Of a stretch of 64,000 nt of DNA, positions 28,742-37,397 are shown piece after piece. Under the pieces are notes generated by a model that was not told where the DNA came from, did not search any database, and saw only the letters and a program-made list of their open reading frames with translations. Each line of letters starts with the position of its first letter. Positions within the stretch are counted from its first letter, which is position 1. Source of the DNA: Gemmatimonadota bacterium. Its GTDB lineage: Bacteria; Gemmatimonadota; Gemmatimonadetes; Gemmatimonadales; Gemmatimonadaceae. The DNA lies in assembly GCA_016191225.1 (NCBI GenBank), contig JACPPC010000018.1, forward strand, positions 101,827-165,826, written 5' to 3'. Both the position numbers and the translations under genes were made by a program.

Positions 28742-29863
28742 TCAGCGCAGCGCCTCCGCCACTCGCTCCGCCACCCGCGGCGCGTCCCACCGGATGTTGG
28801 AGATGCCACCGCCGGAGTCGTAGTTGTGCCCGATGAGGAAGAGTCCCGACTGGTCCTCGCTCACCACCCGGTCGCGGCGCCGCGCGAAGCCGGCCGCGTC
28901 GAGCTGCACGAGGTCGCCGAGGGGCTGCACGGCGGCATTGAACCCCGTGGCGAGGATGATCGTGTCGAACGGCTCCTCGCGGCCGTCGGTGAAGCGGGCA
29001 CCGGTCGCGGTGAGGCGCTCGATTCCCGGCCGGACCGCCACGCGCCCCTCCCGGATGGCGTCGACGAGGTTGAAGCCGATGAGCGGGATCGCGTCGAGGG
29101 CGCCGTACGGCGGGAGCGGCAGGACCGGGGCGCCACGCTTGCGCTCCGACATGCGCCGAACGCGCTCGCTGACCCACTCCTGCGCGCCGCGGGGGAGCTT
29201 GCGCAGCCAGAACGAGAGGTACTGGATCGGGATGCCGCCGATCTCGCGCGGCACCACATGGGCGCCGGTGCGCACCGCCATCGTCACCGCGGCGCCATGG
29301 CGGGCGAGCTCGCTCCCGATCTCGCCGCCGGAGTTGCCCACGCCGACGACGAGCACCCGCTGCCCCGAGAAGGGATGCGGGCGCCGGTACGCGACGGAGT
29401 GCATCAGGTGGCCGCCGAAGCCCGCCATCCCCTCGAACGCCGGCCACCGCGGATTCGAGACGATTCCCGTGGCGAGGACCACCGTGCGGGCCGACACCAG
29501 TCCGCGCGACGTGTCGGCCAGCCAAGCGTCGCCGTCGCGGGCGAGCTTGCGCACCTCCACGCCCGACTCAATGGGCAGCGCAAAGGCCGCGGCGTAGTCC
29601 TGCAGGTAGCGCACGAACTCGCGCCGCGGCACGAACAGCGGGGTGCCGCGTGGGAAGCCGCGCCCCGCGAGCGCCGACATGTGGCGGCCGGTGTGCAGGG
29701 TGAGGGAGTCGTACAGATTGGCCCACACCCAGGCCGGCTGGTCGCCCTTCTCGAGGATCCGGTGGCCGATGCCGCGCCGCTGGAGGGCCCGCGACGCGGC
29801 GAGCCCGGCCGGGCCGGCCCCGACCACGAGGGCGCCGAGCGGCCTGCTCGCGGCGCCGCTCAC
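28742..29863 (-). CDS. Flavin-containing monooxygenase-like FAD/NAD(P)H protein
   Basis: A 373-residue CzcO/YdhS-type flavoprotein. FAD Rossmann motif VVGAGPAGLAASRAL lies at residues 13-27, the NAD(P)H motif VVGVGNSGGEIGSELA around residue 170, and the ATGFNAAV loop near the C-terminus. It likely oxygenates a small hydrophobic or sulfur-containing substrate using NADPH; the substrate cannot be read from sequence. The GTG start overlaps the stop of the DUF2461 gene (GTGA), so the two form an operon. Cytoplasmic. Confidence 0.88.
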   Translation of the reverse strand: MSGAASRPLGALVVGAGPAGLAASRALQRRGIGHRILEKGDQPAWVWANLYDSLTLHTGRHMSALAGRGFPRGTPLFVPRREFVRYLQDYAAAFALPIESGVEVRKLARDGDAWLADTSRGLVSARTVVLATGIVSNPRWPAFEGMAGFGGHLMHSVAYRRPHPFSGQRVLVVGVGNSGGEIGSELARHGAAVTMAVRTGAHVVPREIGGIPIQYLSFWLRKLPRGAQEWVSERVRRMSERKRGAPVLPLPPYGALDAIPLIGFNLVDAIREGRVAVRPGIERLTATGARFTDGREEPFDTIILATGFNAAVQPLGDLVQLDAAGFARRRDRVVSEDQSGLFLIGHNYDSGGGISNIRWDAPRVAERVAEALR

Positions 29864-30603
29864 CGGCGGTCGGCCTTGGGATACCCGAGGGCGGCGTTGA
29901 GCCAGCGCACGAGCGGGGCAAGCGCGAGGAAGCGCTCCATCACGAGGTCGGCGAGGCGCGGGCTGGTGGCGTCGCGGGCCGCGAGCGGCGCAGACGCCGT
30001 GAACGACTGGTAGCGCAGCCAGCGCCAGGCGGGGTGCCCCTCGGCGTAGCCGCGGGGGAGCCGCACGAGCATGTGCTCCTCGCTGAGGGCGCGAAACCAC
30101 CGCTGGAACGGGGCGCCGCCGAGGGCGCGCTCGAAGCCGCGCTGGTCGCCGACGATCCGCTCGCGAATCCGGTCGAGCTGCGGCCGGGGAGGCATCCACA
30201 TCCCGCCGGCGACGAAGCTCGCTCGCGGCTCGAGGTGGAAGTAGAACCCGGCCGCGCCCCCGTCGGGAGAACCCTGACCGACGCTCTTGGAGGAGCGTCG
30301 ATGGAAGAACCAGCAGGCAGCGTGGGTCTTGTAGGGGGATTTGTCCTTCGAGAAGCGGATGTCGCGGTGGATGCGGAAGATGGAGCGCCTGGAGTCCCCC
30401 ACGATCTCGGGAACGGTGCCGGCGAGCCGGACGTCGATCTCCTCGACGAAGGCGCGCATGGGCGCGCGGAGGTCGGCCTCGTACCGGTCGCGATTGGCCT
30501 CGAACCACTCGCGGCGGTTGTTGGCGGCGAGTTCGCGCAGGAAGGCGAAGGCCGGCGCGGCGAAGGGGGCTGGGGCCGGGGGCGTCTGGCGGTGTTCGGG
30601 CAC
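29860..30603 (-). CDS. DUF2461 family protein
   Basis: A 247-residue member of the DUF2461/TIGR02453 family, function unknown. Family signatures are FLRELAANNRREWFEANRDRYE near the N-terminus and FRIHRDIRFSKDKSPYKTH in the middle, then FYFHLEPRASFVAGGMWMPP. The GTG at 30601-30603 is chosen because the conserved domain begins about 15 residues later; the frame is open much further upstream but that part is across the promoter region of the divergent receptor gene. It leads the two-gene operon with the flavoprotein. The upstream sequence TACGATTC on this strand resembles a weak -7 element. Confidence 0.88.
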   Translation of the reverse strand: MPEHRQTPPAPAPFAAPAFAFLRELAANNRREWFEANRDRYEADLRAPMRAFVEEIDVRLAGTVPEIVGDSRRSIFRIHRDIRFSKDKSPYKTHAACWFFHRRSSKSVGQGSPDGGAAGFYFHLEPRASFVAGGMWMPPRPQLDRIRERIVGDQRGFERALGGAPFQRWFRALSEEHMLVRLPRGYAEGHPAWRWLRYQSFTASAPLAARDATSPRLADLVMERFLALAPLVRWLNAALGYPKADRR

Positions 30604-30689
30604 GGCGAATCGTACCGCGCCCCCCGGCGGCGGCCAAGGGCGGGGACCGGAGCGAGCCACGCCGAGGACGACGAAGTCGTTACCGTCTA

Positions 30690-30717
30690 TTGACGCAGGC
30701 CGAAACCGCCTTATAGT
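30690..30717 (+). promoter_or_regulatory. Sigma-70-type promoter of the second TonB receptor
   Basis: -35 TTGACG (30690-30695), a 16-base spacer, and -10 TATAGT (30712-30717). The start near 30724 gives a leader of about 145 bases, unusually long for this window. Confidence 0.65.
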
Positions 30718-30723
30718 CTCGCC

Positions 30724-30868
30724 TGCCGCCCCTTCCCCGACGGGCAGGGGGCGACAAACGGTGTGTCCGGGGCCAATCCGGCTCCATGGTGCCCGGTTAT
30801 CAGGAACCGGGCGCGTGTTGTGCAACCTCCGCGCGCGCGCGGCTGAACTCCTCAATGCAGAGGGAACC
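30724..30868 (+). promoter_or_regulatory. Structured 5' leader of the TonB receptor gene
   Basis: The 145-base leader has at least one perfect hairpin: 8-base arms GCCCGGTT (30791-30798) and AACCGGGC (30805-30812) around ATCAGG. A second, GC-rich pairing is possible between 30730-30760 positions (CGCCCC with GGGGCG). Receptor genes are often controlled by leader RNAs, but I could not match this to any known riboswitch core, so the class is open. Confidence 0.4.
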
Positions 30869-33800
30869 ATGCGGAAGTTTCGTGATGTGGCGCTGGCAGC
30901 GGTCCTGCTGTTCGTCTCGGGTATCGTGCCGGTGCTTGCGCAGGGTGCGGGCGCGATCGCGGGCCGGGTGACCGACGCTGCCACCGGCGCCGGGATTGCC
31001 GACGCGAGCGTGCGGGCCACTTCGTCCGCGGGGCGCGCGGCCGGTGCGGTCAATACCGCCGCGGATGGCAGCTACCGGATCGCCGGCCTCGCCGCCGGCA
31101 CTTACGCGGTGTCCATGTCGAAGATCGGCTATGGCCAGAAGACGGCCGGCAACGTGACGGTCACGGCGGGGATCACGGCCACGGCGAACGCCTCGTTGAC
31201 GGCGGTGGCCACGTCGCTGACGCAGGTGACGGTGACGACCTCGCGCGGCAAGCAGGAGCGCGTGCTCGACGCGCCGGCGCAGATCTCGGTGGTGACGCAG
31301 CAGGCGATCGAGGAGCGGCCCAGCCTGACCGTGGCCGACCACCTCAAGAGCACCGCCGGCATCGACGTGACGGTGGGTGGCCTGACGCAGACCAACATCG
31401 TCTCGCGTGGCTTCAACAACGCGTTCTCGGGCTCGATGCTGATGTTGCAGGACTACCGGTTCGCCGGCGTCCCGTCGCTGCGCGTCAACGTCCCGTTGCT
31501 GTTCACCGGCTCGAACGACGACATCCAGCGCGTGGAAGTGCTCCTCGGGCCGGCCTCGGCGCTGTACGGGCCGAACTCGGGCTCGGGCGTGCTGCATGTG
31601 ATCACCAAGTCGCCGTTCGACTCCAAGGGGACGACGTTCACGATGGACGTGGGCGAGCGGTCGGTGTTCCGCACGTCGATCCGCCACGCCAACACCATCG
31701 GCGACCGCGTCGGCTACAAGATCTCGGCCGAGCAGTTCACCGGGCGCGACTGGGACTACATCGACCCGGCCGAGCCGGTCCGCTTCGACACCGCGCAGCG
31801 CGTGCCGGTGGACCGTCGCGGCGACCTGAACCTGCGTGACCTGGGCGTGCGCAAGAACACGTTCGAGGCGCGCGTCGACCTCAAGCCGACGGACGACCTC
31901 ACGCTGATCTCGACGGTCGGCTACACCAACATCCCGACCGGGACCGAGCTGACGGGCGCCAACGGCACGTCGCAGATCCGGGACTGGACCTACCTGAACT
32001 TCCAGCAGCGGGTGAACTACCGAAAGTTCTTCGGGCAGATCTTCCTCAACGAGAACAACGCGGGGAACAACTCCGGCCTGTCGCCGAACGGCACCTTCCT
32101 GCGCCGCAGCGGACAGCCGATCGTCGACCAGTCGCGCGTGATGGCGCTGCAGGCGATCCAGGGCTTCGATTGGGGAACCAGGCAGCAGTTCACCATCGGT
32201 GGCGACTTCATCTGGACGAACCCGCGCACCGGCGGCACGATCAACGGCAACAACGAGACCGGCGACAACACGAGGGAGGTGGGCGCGTTCATCCAGTCGG
32301 AGACGAAGCTCACCAGCAAGTGGGACCTGATCGCGGCCCTCCGCCTCGACCAGCACAGCGCGATCGACGAGACGTTCTTCTCGCCCCGCCTGGCCCTCCT
32401 GTGGCGGCCGAATGCCAAGAACACGCTCCGCGTCTCGTACAACCGGGCCTTCGGCACGCCGGCGAACTTCGCGTTCTTCCTCGACCTGATCAGCACGCCC
32501 AACGCCGCGCCGGGCTTCGACGTCCGCGCCGCGGGCAACCCGCCAAAGGCCGGCTGGACCTACGACCGCAGCGCGGGCTGCGCCGCCGGCATCGGCGGAC
32601 TCTGCATGCGCACGCCGTTCTACGGCGCCGGCGGCCCGGTGTCGGCGAGCTCGGGTACCGCCCTGCCGGGGCTGTTCGCCGCCCTGTCGGGATCGCTCCG
32701 CGCCGGGTTCACCCCGGCGATCACGGCGGCCCTCCAGGCGCCGCCCTTCTCCCTCCCGGCCGCGACGGCCGCCGCGCTGGCGACCAACGCCGTCAACGCC
32801 TACGTGAACACGCTGCCCACGCTCACCCCGACCGATGCCCAGGTCGGGTCACGCCTGGCGTTCGTGTCCACGCCGTTCTCGCCGATCGCGCCGGCAAGCC
32901 TGACGACGATCGCCCCGCTCAAGGCCGCGTACAACAGCACGTACGAAATCGGGTGGAAGGGGCTCGCGTTCGACAAGCTCCGGTTCGACGCGTCGTTCTG
33001 GTACCAGCAGCGCGCCGACATCGGCACCTCGGCCGCCCTGGCGACGCCGAGCGTGTACTCCGACCCGACCCTGACCCAGGCATACCTTGCCGGCAACGCC
33101 GCGCTGATCGCGGCGATGACGGCGCAACTCGGTGCCCTGGGGCCGTCCGCCGGGCCGACCGCGGCCGCCTTCGCGGCGAGCCTCGCGTCGGGCATGTACT
33201 GCCTGCCGGTGGCCGCCGGCGGCACCTGCGCCAGCACCACCGCGGGCACCCTCCTCGGCGCGCCGCTGGCCACGATCTCGTTCGACAACCGGTCGCGGGT
33301 TCGCGACGGCAGCCTCCTGGCCACATACCAGTCGATCACCGGCAAGACGATCGACGTGCTCGGCATGGACCTGTCGACCGAGTACTCACTCACGGACACG
33401 TGGACGCTGCTCGGAACGGCCAGCTGGCTCAACAAGAACGTCTTCGACGATCTCGGCAACATCGGCGGCAACAACCTCCCGATCATGGCCAACTCGCCGA
33501 AGCTCAAGGGGACGGCGACGATCCGCTACGCCAACAGCGAAAGCGGGTGGTCGGGCGAGGCCCGCGTCCGCACCTGGAGCTCGTACCAGATCAACTCCGG
33601 CGTGTACGCGTCGGGCTACGGCTTCAAGATCCCGGCCGGCAACCCCGGTTTCGTGTCGAGCGCCGTGGCGGGCGTGGGCAAGGCCGGCCCCGGCCTGTAC
33701 CAGTACCCGGCCGTGACCAAGACCGGGGTGATCGACCTCAGTGGCTCGTACCGCTTCAAGGGAGAGGGGCAGCTGCCGCTGCTCATCTCGATCTCCGTCA

Positions 33801-33889
33801 CGAACCTGCTCGGCACGCCGTACAACACGTTCGCCGGCGCTCCCGAGATCGGCCGCCTGGTCACCGGCCGGATGTCGGTGACCTGGTAG
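30869..33889 (+). CDS. TonB-dependent outer-membrane receptor
   Basis: A 1006-residue receptor. Signal peptide residues 1-25, a carboxypeptidase-regulatory domain (AIAGRVTDAATGAGIADASV), a TonB-box-like region followed by a classic plug (DAPAQISVVTQQAIEERPSLTVADHLKSTAGI, then VEVLLGPASALYGPNSGSGVLHVITKSP), then a 22-strand-type barrel ending in an aromatic residue (GRMSVTW), as outer-membrane insertion needs. Ala-rich helical inserts, two with disulfide-capable cysteines, occupy loops around residues 580-660 and 760-810. Ligand unknown. ATG 30869 follows the AGAGGGA ribosome site. It stands alone between a strong promoter and an intrinsic terminator. Confidence 0.93.
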   Translation: MRKFRDVALAAVLLFVSGIVPVLAQGAGAIAGRVTDAATGAGIADASVRATSSAGRAAGAVNTAADGSYRIAGLAAGTYAVSMSKIGYGQKTAGNVTVTAGITATANASLTAVATSLTQVTVTTSRGKQERVLDAPAQISVVTQQAIEERPSLTVADHLKSTAGIDVTVGGLTQTNIVSRGFNNAFSGSMLMLQDYRFAGVPSLRVNVPLLFTGSNDDIQRVEVLLGPASALYGPNSGSGVLHVITKSPFDSKGTTFTMDVGERSVFRTSIRHANTIGDRVGYKISAEQFTGRDWDYIDPAEPVRFDTAQRVPVDRRGDLNLRDLGVRKNTFEARVDLKPTDDLTLISTVGYTNIPTGTELTGANGTSQIRDWTYLNFQQRVNYRKFFGQIFLNENNAGNNSGLSPNGTFLRRSGQPIVDQSRVMALQAIQGFDWGTRQQFTIGGDFIWTNPRTGGTINGNNETGDNTREVGAFIQSETKLTSKWDLIAALRLDQHSAIDETFFSPRLALLWRPNAKNTLRVSYNRAFGTPANFAFFLDLISTPNAAPGFDVRAAGNPPKAGWTYDRSAGCAAGIGGLCMRTPFYGAGGPVSASSGTALPGLFAALSGSLRAGFTPAITAALQAPPFSLPAATAAALATNAVNAYVNTLPTLTPTDAQVGSRLAFVSTPFSPIAPASLTTIAPLKAAYNSTYEIGWKGLAFDKLRFDASFWYQQRADIGTSAALATPSVYSDPTLTQAYLAGNAALIAAMTAQLGALGPSAGPTAAAFAASLASGMYCLPVAAGGTCASTTAGTLLGAPLATISFDNRSRVRDGSLLATYQSITGKTIDVLGMDLSTEYSLTDTWTLLGTASWLNKNVFDDLGNIGGNNLPIMANSPKLKGTATIRYANSESGWSGEARVRTWSSYQINSGVYASGYGFKIPAGNPGFVSSAVAGVGKAGPGLYQYPAVTKTGVIDLSGSYRFKGEGQLPLLISISVTNLLGTPYNTFAGAPEIGRLVTGRMSVTW

Positions 33890-33925
33890 CCGAGACTCAC
33901 CAGCGCACCCCGGCTGGGCACGGAT

Positions 33926-33960
33926 GGGGCGGCGCACCTTGCGGTGCGCCGCCCCGTTTT
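33926..33960 (+). terminator. Intrinsic terminator after TonB receptor
   Basis: A 13-bp perfect stem (33926-33938 with 33943-33955), 4-base loop TTGC and trailing GTTTT. This is the clearest intrinsic terminator in the window. Confidence 0.9.
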
Positions 33961-33972
33961 CTTGTTTCCCGC

Positions 33973-34767
33973 ATGCACCCGCTTCTCGGCACCTCGGCCC
34001 GGCTCGTGGTCGGGCATCGCGGCAACTGCGCGCATGCGCCCGAGAACACCCTGGCGAGCTTCGCCCAGGCGGTGGCGCTTGGCGTCGACGCGATCGAGTT
34101 CGACGTGCGGCTGGACGCCGACGGCACGGTGGTGGTGATGCACGATCCCACCGTGGAGCGCACCACCGACGGCACCGGAGCGGTGGCGTCCCTGCCGTGG
34201 GACGCCCTGCGCCGGCTCGACGCCGGTCACCGGTTCACGCGCGACGGTGGGGCGTCCTTTCCCTACCGCGGCAGCGGAGTCGGGGTGCCGCGGGCGATCG
34301 ATGTGCTGCGGGCCCTTCCCGCCACGCCGGTGCTGATCGAGGTCAAGGTGCCCGAGGCCGCCGCCCCGCTGCGCGCCGTGATCGAGGAGGCGGGCGCCGG
34401 GGAGCGCTGTCTCGTGGAGTCGTTTCACGACGAGGTCGCGGCCGCCTTCGCCGGATCGACGATCGCCACCGGCGCGTCCCAGCGCGACGTCGTGCGGCTG
34501 CTCTGGCGCGCGCTGCTGCGGCGCCCGGCGTCGCGGCTACCGTTCCGGTTCATGGCGGTGCCGCCCCGGCACGGCCTGCTGCCGGTGCCGATTGCGGGGC
34601 TGGTGGCGGCGACGCGCGCGGCGCGCGCGCCGGTGCACGTGTGGACGGTCAACGACGCGGCGCATGCCCGTCGCCTCTGGCAGGCGGGAGCTTGCGCGAT
34701 CATCAGCGACGACCCGGCGGTGATCATCGCCGCGCGCGCCGCAGCCGGGACGAGTCACGGTGGGTGA
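33973..34767 (+). CDS. Glycerophosphodiester phosphodiesterase
   Basis: A 264-residue GDPD/UgpQ-type enzyme that hydrolyses glycerophosphodiesters from phospholipid breakdown to glycerol 3-phosphate and an alcohol. Visible are the family HRG (VVGHRGNCAHAPENT), the metal and catalytic EFDVRLDADG, and the His of VVMHDPTVERTTDGTG. VHVWTVND marks the C-terminal barrel strand. No signal peptide, so it is a cytosolic UgpQ type. The ATG at 33973 lies just past the terminator. The next gene overlaps its 3' end by eight bases. Confidence 0.93.
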   Translation: MHPLLGTSARLVVGHRGNCAHAPENTLASFAQAVALGVDAIEFDVRLDADGTVVVMHDPTVERTTDGTGAVASLPWDALRRLDAGHRFTRDGGASFPYRGSGVGVPRAIDVLRALPATPVLIEVKVPEAAAPLRAVIEEAGAGERCLVESFHDEVAAAFAGSTIATGASQRDVVRLLWRALLRRPASRLPFRFMAVPPRHGLLPVPIAGLVAATRAARAPVHVWTVNDAAHARRLWQAGACAIISDDPAVIIAARAAAGTSHGG

Positions 34768-35620
34768 GCCCGCGAGCGCCGCCCGGTCAGCCGCGGCGCC
34801 ACAGCCCGGTTCGACGCCGGCCGGCCCTCCATGTCGCTCGTCGGCGGTGGAGGGCGTGAGCCTCGGCGGCGTCCTCGGGATCGCCTGCTGGCTCATCCTG
34901 ACGTCGCTCGGGATCTTTCGCGCCGCCGGACTTCCCGAAACCTGGCCGCTGCTCGCGGCAGCGGGACTCGGCGCCACCCTTGGCGCCGTGTCGCGCTGGC
35001 ATCTGCTGCTGTGGATCGGGACCGCGGGCGCGGCGCTGCTGCTCGTGGTCGCCTACACACCGCTCGCCCCGGTGCTCGCGCGGAACGTGGTGCGCACCGA
35101 CACGGCCTCCGTGGACGGGGCGCAGGCGGTGGTGGTGCTCGGCTCGTCGGTCACCCGCGACGGGCTCGCCAGCGCGGAGGGGATCGAGCGCGTGCTGGCC
35201 GGGCTCGCGCTCACGCATCCCGGGGGGCCGCCGACCCTGGTCACATCGGTCGTGCGCCGGGCGCCGGGCGACACCGTGACGAACTTCCGGGACATCGAGC
35301 GGATCGTGGCCGCGGCCGGCGGGCGACGGATGGCCTGGCTGAACAACGTGTTCAGCACCCGCGACGAGGCGCTCGAGACGCTCTCCCTCGCCCGCCGGAA
35401 CGGCTGGACGACCGTGGTCGTGGTGACGTCCACCGCTCACTCGCGCCGCGCCTGCGCGACTTTCGAGCACGCCGGGCTGCGCGTGATCTGCCGGCCGAGC
35501 GCGGAGCGGAGCGCGCGGATGCTGGGGGCCGAAACGGCGCGCGAGCGTGTGGCCGCCTGGCAGTACCTGGTGTATGAGGCGCTGGGAACCGTGACGTACC
35601 GCTGGCGCGGCTGGCTCTGA
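34760..35620 (+). CDS. DUF218 (YdcF/SanA/ElyC-type) membrane protein
   Basis: A 286-residue protein with two or three N-terminal membrane helices (residues about 35-52, 60-78 and 82-100) and a C-terminal DUF218 domain: AVVVLGSSVTRDGLASAEGIERVL, then VVVVTSTAHSRRACATFEHAG. DUF218 proteins are implicated in cell-envelope integrity and polysaccharide or vancomycin response; the chemistry is unknown. The GTG at 34760 overlaps the previous gene; an internal GTG at codon 30 is an alternative. It forms an operon with the phosphodiesterase. Confidence 0.82.
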   Translation: MGEPASAARSAAAPQPGSTPAGPPCRSSAVEGVSLGGVLGIACWLILTSLGIFRAAGLPETWPLLAAAGLGATLGAVSRWHLLLWIGTAGAALLLVVAYTPLAPVLARNVVRTDTASVDGAQAVVVLGSSVTRDGLASAEGIERVLAGLALTHPGGPPTLVTSVVRRAPGDTVTNFRDIERIVAAAGGRRMAWLNNVFSTRDEALETLSLARRNGWTTVVVVTSTAHSRRACATFEHAGLRVICRPSAERSARMLGAETARERVAAWQYLVYEALGTVTYRWRGWL

Positions 35621-35647
35621 CCCGGCGCGCCGGCGGCCGGCTCCCGC

Positions 35648-35655
35648 TAGCTTTC
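35648..35655 (+). promoter_or_regulatory. -7-like element TAGCTTTC, Spy-like gene
   Basis: Identical to the element before the peroxiredoxin gene. It lies 26 bases before the ATG at 35682, and a GGAGGA ribosome site fits between. Confidence 0.4.
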
Positions 35656-35681
35656 GGCGTCGCCCGCACCCGGAGGACCCC

Positions 35682-36191
35682 ATGCTCGCCCGAACCGCCC
35701 TTTCCGCCCTCGCCCTTGCCGCGCTCGCCATCCCCGGGGAGCGCGCCGCCGCGCAGTACACGCGCGGCTCGACTTTCGGCGGGCGCCAGGGCATGAGCGC
35801 CAACGGCATTCCGCAGACGGAAGCGATGCCCCCCAGGCCCGACGCGGGGCCCAAGAGCGAGGAACTGGTCGACATCCGGCCCGTGCTGCGAGGGGTGAAG
35901 CTCACCCCGCCCCAGGATTCGGCGGTCAAGGCGATCAACGAGCGGTTCGAGCCGCAGCTGCTGCCGATGTACGACTGGCTGCGCGACCAGAAGGACCGCC
36001 GGCAGCGCGGTCAGGACGTGGACATGGCGCTCGTGCAGCGACGGTTCGACCGCGTCACCACCTTGCGCTTGCAGCAGCTGAACGAGATCCGCGCCGTGCT
36101 CAACCCGGTGCAGCAGCAGCGGTTCGACAAGAACGTGGAGGAGGACCGGAAGCGGGCGGCCGAGACGGCGCCGGTGAAGGCCAGGCCGTAG
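35682..36191 (+). CDS. Small secreted Spy/LTxxQ-like protein
   Basis: A 169-residue exported protein: signal peptide to AAAQ (residue about 25), a Gly/Pro-rich segment, and a C-terminal helical region with LTPPQDSAVKAINERFEPQ and VLNPVQQQRFDKNVEEDRKR. The paired L-T-x-x-Q / L-x-P-x-Q-Q-x-x-F pattern is that of CpxP/Spy periplasmic chaperones, although the match is short. It probably works in envelope stress or protein folding. ATG 35682 follows a strong GGAGGA. Single gene. Confidence 0.78.
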   Translation: MLARTALSALALAALAIPGERAAAQYTRGSTFGGRQGMSANGIPQTEAMPPRPDAGPKSEELVDIRPVLRGVKLTPPQDSAVKAINERFEPQLLPMYDWLRDQKDRRQRGQDVDMALVQRRFDRVTTLRLQQLNEIRAVLNPVQQQRFDKNVEEDRKRAAETAPVKARP

Positions 36192-36221
36192 CGACCGGGA
36201 GGCCCGCTCCCGGCGGGCAGG

Positions 36222-37397
36222 TCAGGATCGCGGGGGGCGCCACGCCGCGCGGCGGCGCAGGGTCACCGCGGCCGCCGCGACGGCGAGGTAGGCGAGCGCG
36301 ATCGCCGCGCGCAGGGCCCATGTCAGCGGAACGTTGAGCACCGGCAGCGGGCGCGGGAGCGCACGCCCGTCCCACCGCACCACCGGGTTCAGGAAGAACT
36401 CGGTCGAGTCGGAGCGCACCTCCACCCGCACGTAGCTGTCGCGCGCCACGGCGACGTAGGCGGCCGAGTCGGCGTCGGCGACCGCGCGCAGCACGCGCCC
36501 GCGGTCGCCCACGAACCGGATCGCGCGGGCGGCGCGCTCGAGCCGCACCGTGATCGTGTCGCCGCGCACGTCGAGGGCCCGCAGGCCGTTGTCCATCACG
36601 CCCAGGTGCCCGCGCACGGCGAAGTGCCGCCCGGTGCGCAGCGCGGCCACCACACTGTCGGCGTGCGTGGAGGCGGTGCCGACCATCGTCCAGCGCACGC
36701 CCAGCTGGGCGCGCCTGGCGATGTCGTGGGTGTCGTCGTCGCCGAGGATCCAGGCGGCATGCCCCGAGGAGAGGGCGCTGTCCCACTCCTCGAGCGCGTC
36801 GCCGAACGGGTTCATGGCCTCGACGAAGTCATAATTGCCGAGCCAGCGGAGGTCCTCGGAGGTAAGGCCGTTCCGCATCCGCGGGTGGTTGAGGGCCACG
36901 AGGGCGGCGGTGGGGCGCAGCCGGTCGATGATGTACTGCTGGTGGTGCCGCGCCTGCCCGAGGGGAAAGTCGAGCCAGTTCACCGACCGGGCGCCGATCG
37001 CGAGGCGGTGCGTCTTGCGAATTGAGTAGCCGTACTCGTAGGTCGGGAGGTACGCCGAGTCGGCGCGTAAGGTGGTGTCGATCTCGTGATAGTTGGAGAT
37101 GCCGCGGGTGCCGAAGCCCATCGCCCTGAAGGCGCTGTCGAGCTGCGCGGGCGACTGGTGGCCGTTGGTCAGCCCGCCCCAGGCAATGGTGTGCGCGTGG
37201 AAGTTGGCCTTGTCCCATGCGCCCGGAAGGGAAGCGTACGGGTTGTACCAGCGCGCACCGGTGAACGCCCGGGGCGCGGGGAAGTCGTAGACCGGCGACC
37301 AGAGGTAGAGCCAGGCGGCGAGCAGGAGCGGCAGCGCGACGAGGGCGACAGCCACCGCGCCAACGACGCGCGCAGCCCGCAGGAACGCGGCGGTCAC
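36222..37397 (-). CDS. Membrane-anchored PHP-type metal phosphoesterase
   Basis: A 391-residue protein. An N-terminal helix (VVGAVAVALVALPLLLAAWLYLW) and a C-terminal helix (ALRAAIALAYLAVAAAAVTL) anchor a PHP-like domain in between. Metal-binding residues of the PHP fold are visible: NFHAHTIAWGG, ISNYHEID, ALNHPRM and GDDDTHD. PHP proteins hydrolyse phosphomonoesters or nucleotides; the anchored layout suggests an extracytoplasmic substrate. The GTG at 37395-37397 overlaps the stop of the upstream gene (GTGA). Function beyond the fold is unknown. Confidence 0.8.
   Translation of the reverse strand: MTAAFLRAARVVGAVAVALVALPLLLAAWLYLWSPVYDFPAPRAFTGARWYNPYASLPGAWDKANFHAHTIAWGGLTNGHQSPAQLDSAFRAMGFGTRGISNYHEIDTTLRADSAYLPTYEYGYSIRKTHRLAIGARSVNWLDFPLGQARHHQQYIIDRLRPTAALVALNHPRMRNGLTSEDLRWLGNYDFVEAMNPFGDALEEWDSALSSGHAAWILGDDDTHDIARRAQLGVRWTMVGTASTHADSVVAALRTGRHFAVRGHLGVMDNGLRALDVRGDTITVRLERAARAIRFVGDRGRVLRAVADADSAAYVAVARDSYVRVEVRSDSTEFFLNPVVRWDGRALPRPLPVLNVPLTWALRAAIALAYLAVAAAAVTLRRRAAWRPPRS

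Noticed and set aside
30724..30868. Cobalamin riboswitch before the TonB receptor
   Set aside because: No CGCAACTGT-like core or matching junctions. Only a generic hairpin is supported.
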